This document shows, one piece after another, positions 9,676 to 18,239 of a stretch of 64,000 nucleotides of DNA. The DNA is taken from assembly GCF_021789175.1 (NCBI RefSeq), contig NZ_CP084560.1:2666001-2730000 (forward strand), in the 5' to 3' direction. This DNA is from Arthrobacter sp. FW306-2-2C-D06B (GTDB lineage Bacteria > Actinomycetota > Actinomycetes > Actinomycetales > Micrococcaceae). The translations under genes and the position numbers were made by a program. The notes under the pieces are model-generated. The model was not told the origin of the DNA. It saw only the letters and a list, made by a program, of their open reading frames with translations, and ran no database searches. The number at the start of each line of letters is the position of its first letter. The stretch's first letter is position 1.

Positions 9676-9705
9676 GTGCCTATATGCGGAGTGCCTATAT
9701 GCGGA
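9676..9705. repeat. two tandem 15-bp copies in the hrpB promoter region
   Basis: The unit GTGCCTATATGCGGA is present twice in perfect tandem, ending 9 bp before the hrpB start codon. Read towards hrpB (minus strand) each copy gives CATATAGG, a plausible -10-like element. The repeat may therefore be a duplicated promoter core or a binding site. Confidence 0.8.
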
Positions 9706-9779
9706 TCCGCGCCTGAAAGGTGGACTGCTTGCCGGATCGGGAGGACGATTAAAGGGCAGTTGCTAGAAGGAGGTCTGTG

Positions 9780-9965
9780 ATGTGCTACGGCTACTACAAG
9801 GATTTCCGGCGGGACACCAGGAAAGATGCCTCGCAGGAACCCGAGGAACGCCCTGAGCCCAAGGTGGACGCGAAGGACTTCATGTTCTGGGCCTTCCCAC
9901 GCCGCCACCGTGAGTTCACGAATGATCCGGAGCCGGTAATCGACCGGACCCGCGAAAGGGTCTAA
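9780..9965 (+). CDS. small hypothetical protein, 61 aa
   Basis: This is a short charged protein starting MCYGYYKDFRRDT with no recognised domain. A strong AAGGAGG lies 6 bp upstream of the ATG at 9780 (a GTG at 9777 is in frame), and a hairpin with a T-rich tail follows the stop. Both support a real transcription unit. The composition is rich in Arg, Glu, Asp and Pro, with no signal peptide or membrane segment. The function is unknown. It is divergent from hrpB and probably shares its promoter region. Confidence 0.7.
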   Translation: MCYGYYKDFRRDTRKDASQEPEERPEPKVDAKDFMFWAFPRRHREFTNDPEPVIDRTRERV

Positions 9966-9978
9966 GCCACGAAATTGG

Positions 9979-10005
9979 AAGGAACGTCCCCCAGGGGCGT
10001 TCCTT
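9979..10005 (+). terminator. intrinsic terminator after the 61-aa gene
   Basis: AAGGAACG pairs with CGTTCCTT and CCCC with GGGG around a very short loop, with a T/A-rich tail (TTCATTT) following. It lies 14 bp past the stop codon at 9965. Confidence 0.75.
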
Positions 10006-10173
10006 TCATTTGTGGCCCTACAACTCGGCGAATCCAAGGTGTGTACTGGAGATACAACGTAAGCGGGTTCGCCTGCCTCGCTGCGGAAATTGGGCTCCCC
10101 TTTCCCTCCATCGCCACCGAAGGATCTCTGCCATGAACGCATCAGCACTAAGCGATGAAGCCGGTGGGCGGCC

Positions 10174-11004
10174 ATGACAGCGGACGCCATCACATGGCTC
10201 ATTGTCTTGTTCGTCCTGCTGGTCATCTGGTTCGCGATGGCCGTCCACATTGTCACGCAGTATGAGCGCGGTGTCCTGTTGAGGCTGGGGAGGGTCCAGG
10301 GCCTCCGGACTCCGGGGCTTGTGATCATCATCCCGTTCGTCGACCGGCTGAGGAAAGTCTCCCTGCGGATCGTCACCATGCCTATCCAGTCCCAGGGCAT
10401 CATCACCCGGGACAACGTCAGCCTGGACATTTCCGCCGTCGCGTATTTCCGGGTGGTGGACGCTATCAAATCGGTCCTCGCCATCGAAAACGTCTACGCC
10501 GCAATCGACCAGATCGCACAAACCACGCTGCGCAAGGTAGTGGGCCAGCACACGCTCGACGAGACGCTCGCAGAAACGGATGTCATCAACGCCAACATCC
10601 GCCAGATCCTGGATGGACTGACCTTGGAATGGGGCGTCGAAGTGACCCTCGTGGAACTCAAGGACATCCAACTGCCGGACAGCATGAAGCGCGCCATGGC
10701 CCGCCAGGCCGAGGCCGAACGTGAGAAGCGCGCCAAGATCATCGCCGCCGAAGGCGAATCCCTGGCCGCCGCCGCCCTGGGCATGGCTTCCGACACCATG
10801 ATGGCCCACCCCTTGGCCCTGCAGCTGCGCAACCTGCAGTCCATGGTGGAGATCGGCGTGGACAAGAACACCACCGTCGTGTTTCCGGCGCCCTTGATGA
10901 GCACCATCGGCGAGCTCGGAGCGTTCCTTGCCCGCGAAGCGGCCGCCGCGAAAGCCGCGCAACCACCGAGGACCATGACGGGCCGGACCATGGCGGCAGG
11001 GTGA
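10174..11004 (+). CDS. SPFH/Band 7 (stomatin-like, slipin) membrane protein
   Basis: A 276-residue protein with one N-terminal hydrophobic segment (residues ~5-28). A Band 7 domain follows, with QYERGVLLRLGRVQG, LRIVTMPIQSQGIITRDNV and TLRKVVGQHTLDETLAE. A charged helical stretch, MARQAEAEREKRAKIIAAEGE, is typical of slipins. Stomatin-like proteins oligomerise at the membrane and often partner with NfeD proteins, but no nfeD gene is adjacent. It appears monocistronic. Confidence 0.88.
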   Translation: MTADAITWLIVLFVLLVIWFAMAVHIVTQYERGVLLRLGRVQGLRTPGLVIIIPFVDRLRKVSLRIVTMPIQSQGIITRDNVSLDISAVAYFRVVDAIKSVLAIENVYAAIDQIAQTTLRKVVGQHTLDETLAETDVINANIRQILDGLTLEWGVEVTLVELKDIQLPDSMKRAMARQAEAEREKRAKIIAAEGESLAAAALGMASDTMMAHPLALQLRNLQSMVEIGVDKNTTVVFPAPLMSTIGELGAFLAREAAAAKAAQPPRTMTGRTMAAG

Positions 11005-11095
11005 AGGCAGCCGGCTGAAACTGAACGGCGCCCGCGCTCGTTGAACCCGTCGTAAGCTGAGAACCCAGCGTACAAGCCGCAGAAGGAGGAAGACC

Positions 11096-11506
11096 ATGAC
11101 CGACCCCCTACGGGGCCGCGCCACTGCCTTCCTCCTCCGGATCAGCCTGTTCGCAGGACTGCTCTCGGTCATCGCCGGAATCCTCGGGATGCATGTCATG
11201 GCGGGTGGGCACAGCATGCACGCCACCGCCGCGGCGAGCCCGGCCGCCGTCGTGAGCCAGCAAGCAGTCCACCACGCGGCTACGCCACCCGCACCGTCTT
11301 GCACAAGCCCGGGCACCTGCACGGAGATGTCGGCCCTGCACGCCGTCTGCGTGCCTGCTCCGGGCCATAACACCTTGACAGCACCCCTACCAGGTGTCCC
11401 GCCCTATCCCAATGCGGTCACGGCGGAGGCTGGCGCCCAAGTCCCCGGCTACTCGCACCGCCCGGGAAGTCCTTCCCCGGGCGATCTCTGCATCAGCCGC
11501 ACGTAA
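11096..11506 (+). CDS. DUF6153-like membrane-anchored protein
   Basis: A 136-residue protein with one N-terminal hydrophobic segment (residues ~12-32, including LLSVIAGILGMHVMAGGHS). A Cys-, His- and Pro-rich extracytoplasmic tail follows, with CTSPGTCTEMSALHAVC. AAGGAGG lies 7 bp before the ATG. Small proteins of this shape, annotated DUF6153, are found next to DUF305 genes in actinobacteria, and a DUF305 gene follows here on the same strand. The His/Met/Cys-rich make-up suggests metal contact, but this is inference. Confidence 0.65.
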   Translation: MTDPLRGRATAFLLRISLFAGLLSVIAGILGMHVMAGGHSMHATAAASPAAVVSQQAVHHAATPPAPSCTSPGTCTEMSALHAVCVPAPGHNTLTAPLPGVPPYPNAVTAEAGAQVPGYSHRPGSPSPGDLCISRT

Positions 11507-11642
11507 AATCCACAGCCGCACCGGGCTGCCAGCCCGCTGCACAAGACTCCACCCTGACGCGCCGCCCACGCGGTGGGCTTGCTGTGCGCGTCCCGCGCAG
11601 CCGTACCTCTTGCAGGCTGACTGATTGAAGGACCCCAAAACC

Positions 11643-12254
11643 ATGAGAAAAAACCTGACCATGACCACCCTTGCCGTTGCCACGGCCATCTCGCTCGCCG
11701 GTTGCTCGGCCGGAACCGGCGGCAGCATGCCGGGAATGAACCACGGAAGTGCCTCCCCGTCTGGTTCGGCCACGGAGAGCGTCGGTTCGACCGCGGCTGG
11801 AAGCCACAACGCGGCGGACGCAGGGTTCGCCCGGATGATGATCCCCCACCATGCCCAGGCCGTCCGGATGAGCGACGTCGTGCTCGCCAAGACCGGACTC
11901 CCTGCCCCAGTGACTGCGCTCGCCGGCAGGATCAAGGCAGCCCAAGGCCCGGAGATCGAGAAGATGACGGGCTGGCTCAAGGACTGGAACGAGCCGGCCG
12001 GGATGTCGGGTGACCACAGCATGAACGGAATGGTGGGCGACGAGGACTTGAAGAACCTCGAGGCCGCCCAGGGCCGCGAAGCAGCCAGGCTGTTCCTGAC
12101 CCATATGATCGCCCACCACCAAGGTGCCGTGGCCATGGCGAAAAATGAAGGCGCCGATGGTAAGAACGCGGACGCCCTCAAACTCGGCAAGGACATCGTG
12201 ATGGCGCAGGAGGCCGAGATCAAGGAAATGCAGGAGCTATTGGGCGCTCTCTAG
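11643..12254 (+). CDS. DUF305 family lipoprotein
   Basis: A 203-residue protein. The N-terminus has a signal sequence ending in the lipobox LAGC at about residue 20, then a Ser/Gly/Met-rich linker. The DUF305 four-helix domain shows two paired motifs: FARMMIPHHAQAVRMSDVV in the first half and FLTHMIAHHQGAVAMAKNE in the second. DUF305 proteins resemble ferritin-like folds and are often linked to copper or other metals by context. I chose the ATG at 11643, 10 bp after GAAGGA; a TTG at 11625 is in frame. A strong hairpin follows the stop. Confidence 0.9.
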   Translation: MRKNLTMTTLAVATAISLAGCSAGTGGSMPGMNHGSASPSGSATESVGSTAAGSHNAADAGFARMMIPHHAQAVRMSDVVLAKTGLPAPVTALAGRIKAAQGPEIEKMTGWLKDWNEPAGMSGDHSMNGMVGDEDLKNLEAAQGREAARLFLTHMIAHHQGAVAMAKNEGADGKNADALKLGKDIVMAQEAEIKEMQELLGAL

Positions 12255-12278
12255 CCCAAAGCACCTTCTATCCCAAAG

Positions 12279-12313
12279 CACCGGCCCACCTGGTTCTTCA
12301 GTGTGGGCCGGTG
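12279..12313. terminator. bidirectional terminator between convergent genes
   Basis: CACCGGCCCAC at 12279-12289 pairs perfectly with GTGGGCCGGTG at 12303-12313 across a 13-nt loop. It lies between the stop of the DUF305 gene (12254) and the stop of the convergent 86-aa gene (12345), so it can serve both. Confidence 0.8.
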
Positions 12314-12344
12314 CCGGTGGCCTGGATGAGGGCGTCTTTCGGGC

Positions 12345-12605
12345 CTATGCTGTGACGCCCAGGGAGGTTTCTTCGGCCGCGAACAGCGCTTCCGCCACAT
12401 CGTCCCTGAGGTGGTACTCCCTGGCGTCGACCGGATACACGGAACCACTGACCACGTAGTAACCGCGGCCTTCGCCTGGCCCGCCGGCCGCGGCATCTAT
12501 GGCGGCGATCATCCCCGGCTCCAGGGGCTTTTCGTTGCCTGCCTCGCGCAATCGAGCGAGGTCTTCGACCTCAAGGCGACTGATCAAACCCGGAATATCG
12601 CACAT
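12345..12605 (-). CDS. hypothetical protein, 86 aa
   Basis: A small acidic soluble protein starting MCDIPGLISRLEVEDL and ending ETSLGVTA. I trimmed the longer open frame to the ATG at 12605 because AGGACGG lies about 8 bp upstream and the residues before it look non-coding. The stretch RGYYVVSGSVYPVDAREYHLRDDVAEALFAAEE looks like a real folded protein of strands and helices. No family is recognised. Confidence 0.6.
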   Translation of the reverse strand: MCDIPGLISRLEVEDLARLREAGNEKPLEPGMIAAIDAAAGGPGEGRGYYVVSGSVYPVDAREYHLRDDVAEALFAAEETSLGVTA

Positions 12606-12782
12606 CTGAAAACACCGTCCTGTTCGGTACATGGGAATGGTTTGCGCCGTCGCCCCAGCCCTTGGTGCATGCCAAGAACAGTAAGGCCGGGCGTCGCTCA
12701 TGGCAAGGGTCCAAACATGACCAGTCCACTCAATGGACGCCGCTTGCCTGCGCCCCCGGTTTCATGCGCCGTTCTTGGTTCC

Positions 12783-12812
12783 GTTGCCTACTGTTCAGTA
12801 ACGGTAGGCAAC
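12783..12812. promoter_or_regulatory. 9-bp inverted repeat upstream of the PHP-domain gene
   Basis: GTTGCCTAC at 12783-12791 and GTAGGCAAC at 12804-12812 form a perfect inverted repeat with a 12-nt spacer, 9 bp before the GTG at 12822. The spacer holds a nested ACTGTTCAGT palindrome. It could be an operator, or an RNA hairpin next to the ribosome-binding site. Confidence 0.55.
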
Positions 12813-12821
12813 ATCGAGGGA

Positions 12822-14387
12822 GTGACTTCACCATGCAAAGCCCATTCGGGCGAAAATGTCTCCTTCTCCTCTACCCGGCGCGGCTTCCTGGCCGCCGCAC
12901 TGACCGGCGCGGCCTTGACCTTGGCCCCGGTTTCGTTCGCGGCAGCCGCTACCGGAACCAGCAAGACCAAGACGATCACCGGCCATCTGGATCCGGGCGC
13001 CGCAGACTTCGTCTATTTGCCGATCGAGGTCCCGGCCGGCGTCAACAAGATCAGCGTTTCGTACACCTACAGCAAGCCCCAGGTGGCCCCAGGCCTCCTC
13101 GGGAACGCCTGCGACATCGGAATCTTCGATGAGAAGGGCACCGACCTCGCCGGAAAGGGCTTCCGTGGCTGGTCAGGCGGATTCCGCACAGAATTCAGCA
13201 TCAGCGCGGGAGGCGACACAACGCCGGGTTACCTGCCGGGACCCGTTGGGAAGGGCACATGGAACGTTGTTCTCGGTCCCTACCAGGTTGCCGAGCAGGG
13301 CCTCGACTACACCGTGAACGTCACCCTTGAATACGGACCCGACGTCGCCCCTTTCAAGCCCCAGTACCCGCCGCAGCAGATCGCCGGACGAGGCGCGGCC
13401 TGGTACCGAGGCGATGCGCACCTCCACACTGTCTACTCGGACGGAAAGCGCACCCCCGAGGAAGTCGCAGCCGGCGCCCGCGCCGCGCGCCTCGACTTCA
13501 TGATCTCCACGGACCACAACACTCCGGCATCGCACGGTGTCTGGGGACCGCTCGCCGGCAACGACCTGCTCATCCTCACGGGCGAGGAAGTCACCACGCG
13601 AAACGGCCACTACCTCGCGCTCGGCCTGGAGCCGGGCGAATGGATCGACTGGCGCTACCGGGCCCGCGACAAGGGGTTCGAGCAGGAAGCCCAGCGGATC
13701 CACGCCTCGGGCGGCATCGTTGTTCCGGCCCACCCGTACTGCCCGTACGTCGCCTGCCGCTGGAAGTTCGGTTACGACGACGCCGACGCCGTAGAGGTAT
13801 GGACGGGCCCGTGGACCATTGACGACGAGTCCTCCGTCAACACGTGGGACTCGATGCTGGCCCACTCCGTGCGCACGGGGGGCCGGTGGCTCCCCGCGAT
13901 GGGCAACAGCGACGCCCACAGCGTCCCGCAGGTCATCGGATTCCCCCACAACGTGGTCAACGCAGCAGCGTTGTCCCGCGATGCCCTGCTTGACGGCATT
14001 CGTAATGGCCGGAACTGGATCGCCGAGTCGGCTGACGTCTCGGTGGACTTCCAGGTCACCTCCGGCGGCAAGAGCGCGACCGTGGGCGACCGGCTCAAGG
14101 TCGCGGCAGACGCCCCGGTCACGGTGACGGCGAAAATCGCCGGTGTGCCAAACGGCGTCGTACGCTTCATCACGGACGAAGGACAGACCCAGCAGGTGAC
14201 GCTTCCGGCGTCGGGCCAAGGAACAAGCACGTGGGTTACCACCCCGCAGCTCGCGGCTTACGTGCGCGTGGAGGTCCGGCATCCTAAGATCGACGGAACG
14301 TCCGGTAGCGGCACGGAGATGGGAACGGTCATCCCGCTCGGTCCCATGGCGGCGCTCACGAACCCGATCTTCCTGGGCGCCAGCTAG
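12822..14387 (+). CDS. CehA/McbA-family metallohydrolase (PHP domain), Tat-exported
   Basis: About 521 residues. The N-terminus carries a twin-arginine signal ([16 protein letters not shown]), then a beta-sandwich region of ~150 residues. The PHP-type domain follows, with [16 protein letters not shown], the DHNT motif in [34 protein letters not shown] and GNSDAH. The His/Asp sets are those of PHP phosphoesterases that bind three metals. I set the start at the GTG at 12822, giving a normal-length Tat signal; the frame is open further upstream and an ATG at 12717 is in frame. CehA/McbA proteins act on phosphoester or carbamate-type substrates; the substrate here is unknown. Confidence 0.82.
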   Translation: MTSPCKAHSGENVSFSSTRRGFLAAALTGAALTLAPVSFAAAATGTSKTKTITGHLDPGAADFVYLPIEVPAGVNKISVSYTYSKPQVAPGLLGNACDIGIFDEKGTDLAGKGFRGWSGGFRTEFSISAGGDTTPGYLPGPVGKGTWNVVLGPYQVAEQGLDYTVNVTLEYGPDVAPFKPQYPPQQIAGRGAAWYRGDAHLHTVYSDGKRTPEEVAAGARAARLDFMISTDHNTPASHGVWGPLAGNDLLILTGEEVTTRNGHYLALGLEPGEWIDWRYRARDKGFEQEAQRIHASGGIVVPAHPYCPYVACRWKFGYDDADAVEVWTGPWTIDDESSVNTWDSMLAHSVRTGGRWLPAMGNSDAHSVPQVIGFPHNVVNAAALSRDALLDGIRNGRNWIAESADVSVDFQVTSGGKSATVGDRLKVAADAPVTVTAKIAGVPNGVVRFITDEGQTQQVTLPASGQGTSTWVTTPQLAAYVRVEVRHPKIDGTSGSGTEMGTVIPLGPMAALTNPIFLGAS

Positions 14388-14410
14388 TCCGCAACAGATC
14401 CGATTCAGTT

Positions 14411-14452
14411 GAGGGAGGCCCTGCCAGTACCCCTACCAGCAGGGACTCCCTC
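14411..14452 (+). terminator. hairpin after the PHP-domain gene; related to the element at 25310
   Basis: GAGGGA..CCCTGC pairs with GCAGGG..TCCCTC in a 42-nt element starting 24 bp after the stop codon at 14387. The sequence is 32/42 identical to the segment 25310-25351, so it may belong to a dispersed intergenic repeat family rather than being a plain terminator. Confidence 0.6.
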
Positions 14453-14512
14453 ACTTCGGAAATCTCGTGTTGGGTGGATAGCGCCAATCCTCCGTCCACC
14501 AACAGGAGAAAA

Positions 14513-15556
14513 ATGCTGACCGTAAATGCTTACGCCGCCCCGTCCGCGAGCGAGGCCCTCGTCCCCACCACCATTGAGCGCCGCGACGTCGGTGCCCATG
14601 ACGTGCTGATCGAGATCAAATTCGCAGGCATCTGCCATTCAGATATCCACACCGTCCGCGGCGACTGGGGACCGCAATCCTACCCACTGGCCCCGGGTCA
14701 TGAAATCGCCGGAATTGTCACTGAGGTTGGCACCGATGTCACCCGCCACAAGATCGGCGACCGGGTCGGCGTCGGCTGCATGGTCAACTCCTGCCGCGAA
14801 TGCGGGAACTGCCGCAAGGGCGAGGAGCAGTACTGCCTGAAAGGCATGACGGGTACCTATGGCGCCGTCGACCGTGACGGGACGATCACCCAGGGCGGCT
14901 ATTCCACCCACGTCGTCGTGACCGAGGACTTCGTGGTGCGGATCCCCGAAGGAATAGAGCTCGACGCCGCCGCTCCCCTGCTGTGCGCAGGCATCACCAC
15001 CTATTCGCCGCTGCGTCACTGGGGTGCCGGACCGGGCAAGAAGGTCGCCGTCGTCGGACTCGGCGGGCTGGGCCACATGGCCGTCAAGCTCGCTCACGCG
15101 ATGGGCGCCGAAGTCACCGTGTTGTCCCAGTCGCTGAAGAAGATGGAAGACGGCCTGCGCTTGGGCGCGGACAGCTACTTCGCCACAAGCGATCCGGCCA
15201 CCTTCGAAGAGCTTGCGCGGTCCTTCGACCTCATCATCAACACGGTCAGCGCCCCGATCGACATCAGCTCCTACCTTCAGTTGCTGACGCTCGACGGCGC
15301 GCTGGTGAACGTGGGCGCACCGGCGGAGCCGCTCCCGGTCAATGTGTTCTCGCTCATCACCGGACGGCGCTCCTTCGCCGGATCTGCGATCGGCGGCATC
15401 CGCGAGACCCAGGAAATGCTCGATTTCTGCGCGGAGCATGGACTTGGTGCCGAGATCGAGGTGATCCCGGCCAACAAGATCAACGACGCCTACGAGCGCG
15501 TTCTCGCGTCCGATGTGCGGTACCGCTTCGTGATCGACAGCTCCACACTGGGCTAG
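14513..15556 (+). CDS. zinc-dependent NAD(P) alcohol dehydrogenase (YahK/CAD-like)
   Basis: A 347-residue medium-chain dehydrogenase. AGGAG lies 5 bp before the chosen ATG. Catalytic zinc ligands are visible as [14 protein letters not shown] (Cys41), GHE near 63-64 and [10 protein letters not shown]. The structural zinc site is [15 protein letters not shown]. The Rossmann motif is [15 protein letters not shown]. The pattern matches the cinnamyl-alcohol/YahK branch, which usually reduces aldehydes with NADPH. It stands alone between two hairpins. Confidence 0.9.
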   Translation: MLTVNAYAAPSASEALVPTTIERRDVGAHDVLIEIKFAGICHSDIHTVRGDWGPQSYPLAPGHEIAGIVTEVGTDVTRHKIGDRVGVGCMVNSCRECGNCRKGEEQYCLKGMTGTYGAVDRDGTITQGGYSTHVVVTEDFVVRIPEGIELDAAAPLLCAGITTYSPLRHWGAGPGKKVAVVGLGGLGHMAVKLAHAMGAEVTVLSQSLKKMEDGLRLGADSYFATSDPATFEELARSFDLIINTVSAPIDISSYLQLLTLDGALVNVGAPAEPLPVNVFSLITGRRSFAGSAIGGIRETQEMLDFCAEHGLGAEIEVIPANKINDAYERVLASDVRYRFVIDSSTLG

Positions 15557-15607
15557 GGGAGACGAGGTTCCCGAACTGGACCTGATCCGGCGGCCCTCGA
15601 CCCGAAT

Positions 15608-15668
15608 GCCCCTGCGGGCGCAAGCACCACGGCCCTTGGCCGCGTGTTGGCGCTCCGTGGGGGCTTTT
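15608..15668 (+). terminator. long imperfect hairpin plus TTTT after the alcohol dehydrogenase
   Basis: The arms include GCCCC/GGGGC, GCGC/GCGC, CAC/GTG and GGCC/GGCC around a CTT loop, followed by GCTTTTGCC. It starts about 50 bp beyond the stop at 15556. Confidence 0.65.
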
Positions 15669-15738
15669 GCCGTTCTTTAGACAACGTTCACCATCCAGTC
15701 GCCCCCTGATCACAGAAGCCACATAACGTTCTAATCGT

Positions 15739-15752
15739 TCTACGCGCGTAGA
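15739..15752. promoter_or_regulatory. perfect 14-bp palindrome; likely LacI-family operator
   Basis: TCTACGCGCGTAGA reads the same on both strands and has the central CpG typical of LacI-family operators. It lies 41 bp before the MHS transporter start, and a LacI-family regulator is encoded as the next gene. The link between them is inferred. Confidence 0.6.
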
Positions 15753-15792
15753 CCTCGCATCCTCACCCCCATCAAAAGGACCTGAACGTGAC

Positions 15793-17154
15793 ATGAGTAC
15801 TGTCGATTTCGAAAAACCCTCAGAACCAGACCTGCACTTCCAGACACCCGAAGGCCGTGCCCGGTTTCGTACCGCCACAATCTCCACGTGGCTCGGAACA
15901 ACCATGGAGTACGTGGATTTCGCCTTGTACGGCCTGGCCGCAGGCCTGATCTTCGGCAACGTCTTCTTCCCGGGAAGCTCCCCCGTCATCGCCCTGCTGT
16001 CCGGCTTCGCTACATACGCCGTGGGTTTCCTCGCCAGGCCACTCGGAGCCATCTATTTCGGCCGCCTCGGGGACAAGCGCGGACGGAAGTTCGTGCTTGT
16101 CGCAACGGTGGCCCTCATGGGCCTGTCGACCACCCTGATTGGCCTCATCCCCGGCTACGACCAGATCGGCGTCGCAGCCCCGGCACTGCTGGTCCTGCTC
16201 CGCCTCGCCCAGGGCTTCGGTGCCGGCGCAGAACTTTCCGGCGGCGCCGTCATGCTCGCCGAATATGCACCGGCAAAGCGGCGTGGCCTGGTGGCCTCGA
16301 TTGTTGCGCTCGGCTCGAATAGCGGGACGCTCCTCGCCTCAGCCATCTGGCTGTTGATTGTGCAGCTTCCCCAACAGGAATTGTTGTCCTGGGGTTGGCG
16401 CATCCCCTTCATTGGCAGTTTCATCATCACCGCGGCAGCACTCCTTATCCGCCGCTCAATGACTGAGAGCCCGGTGTTCCTCAAGCAGCAAGAGACCCTG
16501 AAGGACAGTTCCCGGCCCGAGGAGACACTCAAGGTAAAGGGCAGCTTCTGGTCCCGGCACAAAGCGTTTTTCATCATGCTCGGACTCCGCATTGGCGAGA
16601 ACGGCCCCTCTTACCTCGCCCAGAGCTTTGTCATCGGATACGTCGCCAAAGTCCTGCTTGTCGATAAGTCCGTTCCGACGTCGGCCGTTCTCATTGCGTC
16701 CATCCTCGGTTTCGGCGTGATCCCCCTGGCGGGATTCCTCTCGGACCGTTTCGGACGACGGCTTAGCTACCGCATATTCTGCCTCCTGTTGGTTCTTTAC
16801 GCCGTGCCCGCTTTCGCGTTATTGGACACCCGCGAGCCGGCGATTGTCATGGGCGTCATCATCGTGGGCATGTGCCTGGCCTCGTTGGGAATCTTCGGCG
16901 TCCAGGCCGCGTACGGCGTCGAACTGTTCGGGGTCAACCACCGCTATTCTCAGATGGCCTTGGCCAAGGAACTCGGCTCCATCGTTTCCGGCGGCACGGC
17001 CCCGTTGGTGGCGGCCGCATTGCTGGCAGGTTTCGGGCACTGGTGGCCCATCGCGGTGTACTTCATCCTGATGGCTGGGATCGGCTTGGTCACGACCTTC
17101 TATGCCCCCGAGACCAAGGGCCGTGACCTCAACGAGTTCGAAGACGCCATCTGA
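15793..17154 (+). CDS. MFS transporter, metabolite:H+ symporter (MHS) family
   Basis: A 453-residue, twelve-segment transporter. It has the MFS loop 2-3 motif GRLGDKRGRKFVL and the MHS-type stretch LRLAQGFGAGAELSGGAVMLAEYAP, with a repeat of the loop motif (LSDRFGRRLSYR) in the second half. The nearest clear Shine-Dalgarno, AAGGA, is rather far (12 bp) from the ATG. MHS members import organic acids and similar solutes. The neighbouring nucleoside hydrolase suggests the cargo may be a nucleoside or related compound, but that is context only. A palindromic operator candidate lies upstream. Confidence 0.88.
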   Translation: MSTVDFEKPSEPDLHFQTPEGRARFRTATISTWLGTTMEYVDFALYGLAAGLIFGNVFFPGSSPVIALLSGFATYAVGFLARPLGAIYFGRLGDKRGRKFVLVATVALMGLSTTLIGLIPGYDQIGVAAPALLVLLRLAQGFGAGAELSGGAVMLAEYAPAKRRGLVASIVALGSNSGTLLASAIWLLIVQLPQQELLSWGWRIPFIGSFIITAAALLIRRSMTESPVFLKQQETLKDSSRPEETLKVKGSFWSRHKAFFIMLGLRIGENGPSYLAQSFVIGYVAKVLLVDKSVPTSAVLIASILGFGVIPLAGFLSDRFGRRLSYRIFCLLLVLYAVPAFALLDTREPAIVMGVIIVGMCLASLGIFGVQAAYGVELFGVNHRYSQMALAKELGSIVSGGTAPLVAAALLAGFGHWWPIAVYFILMAGIGLVTTFYAPETKGRDLNEFEDAI

Positions 17155-17183
17155 ACGATTGCTAGAGTAACCGCCGGAGGGAC

Positions 17184-18239
17184 ATGAAACAGTCAGGTGC
17201 TATGGGACTAAATATCGGCAAGGTAACCCGCAGGGAAGTTGCGCTTGCAGCCGGGACGTCGGAAGCGGTTGTGAGTTACGTGGTCAATAACGGACCCCGT
17301 CCGGTATCGGCCTCAACGAGGCAGAAAGTATTGGACGCTATTGCCGAAACCGGTTACCGCCCGAACACCATAGCGCGGTCTTTGGCTGCGGGTTCGACCA
17401 AGACCTATGGCTTGATCGTCCCCAATATCCGCAACCCCTTCCTGGCGGCGCTGGCCCACGCATTACAGCAGGAAATGTTCTCCACTGGCAGGGTTCTCCT
17501 GCTTGGCGATTCCAATGACAACAAGGAACGCGAGCGAGAGATTTTGCGGACCTTCATCGAACGCCGGGTTGACGGCATTATTTGGTACGGCGTCGACAGG
17601 GATGTGGATATGCGCGATGCCCATGCTGCGGGAGTTCCCATCGTTGTCCTCGACAAAGCACCAAGCGGCTCGGAGGCTGCCTCGGTTTTCATCAATGAGA
17701 CCGAGGCGGCCTTCGCAGCCACGAAGCATTTGCTTGAACACGGCAGGAATTCAGTGGGCATCATTTCAGGGCCACGGAAGAATTTGAATTCCCAAGACCG
17801 CATCGACGGCTGGAGGCAGGCATTGACGCTGAACAAGATCGCAGCATCCGATCGTCTGATCTTCGAGGCTGGCTACACACGGGGCGGCGGATATGCTGCG
17901 GGGAAGGCAATGTTTTCCGGTGCGGTCCAAACGGACGCTGTTTTCGTGTCAAACGAACTACAGGCCCTCGGCTTGCTCGCGGCTGCGACAGAATTCGGGG
18001 TGCGTATCCCCGAGGATCTGGCCATTGTTTGCTTCAACGGCACGATCAATTCCGCTTTTAGCAATCCCACGCTGTCGGCCATAGAACAACCCATTGAAAC
18101 CATCGCCAAATCCTCCATCAATTTACTTCTACGATCTGCCCCTTTCGCGGGGGAATCGATCGAATGCGATTTCCGTCTGCGGAGACGGGCATCATGCGGG
18201 TGCGATTACGAAAGAGACACTTTTGACAGAGATGAATGA
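17184..18239 (+). CDS. LacI-family transcriptional regulator
   Basis: A 351-residue regulator. The N-terminal helix-turn-helix reads VTRREVALAAGTSEAVVSYV with the hinge helix YRPNTIARSLAAG, followed by a periplasmic-binding-protein-like sensor domain (YGLIVPNIRNPFLAALAHAL onward). GGAGG lies just before the ATG at 17184. The C-terminus is Cys-rich (SCGCDYE). Its last codons overlap the nucleoside hydrolase start by 8 bp. It probably controls this operon through the palindrome at 15739-15752, with a nucleoside or product as effector. Confidence 0.9.
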   Translation: MKQSGAMGLNIGKVTRREVALAAGTSEAVVSYVVNNGPRPVSASTRQKVLDAIAETGYRPNTIARSLAAGSTKTYGLIVPNIRNPFLAALAHALQQEMFSTGRVLLLGDSNDNKEREREILRTFIERRVDGIIWYGVDRDVDMRDAHAAGVPIVVLDKAPSGSEAASVFINETEAAFAATKHLLEHGRNSVGIISGPRKNLNSQDRIDGWRQALTLNKIAASDRLIFEAGYTRGGGYAAGKAMFSGAVQTDAVFVSNELQALGLLAAATEFGVRIPEDLAIVCFNGTINSAFSNPTLSAIEQPIETIAKSSINLLLRSAPFAGESIECDFRLRRRASCGCDYERDTFDRDE

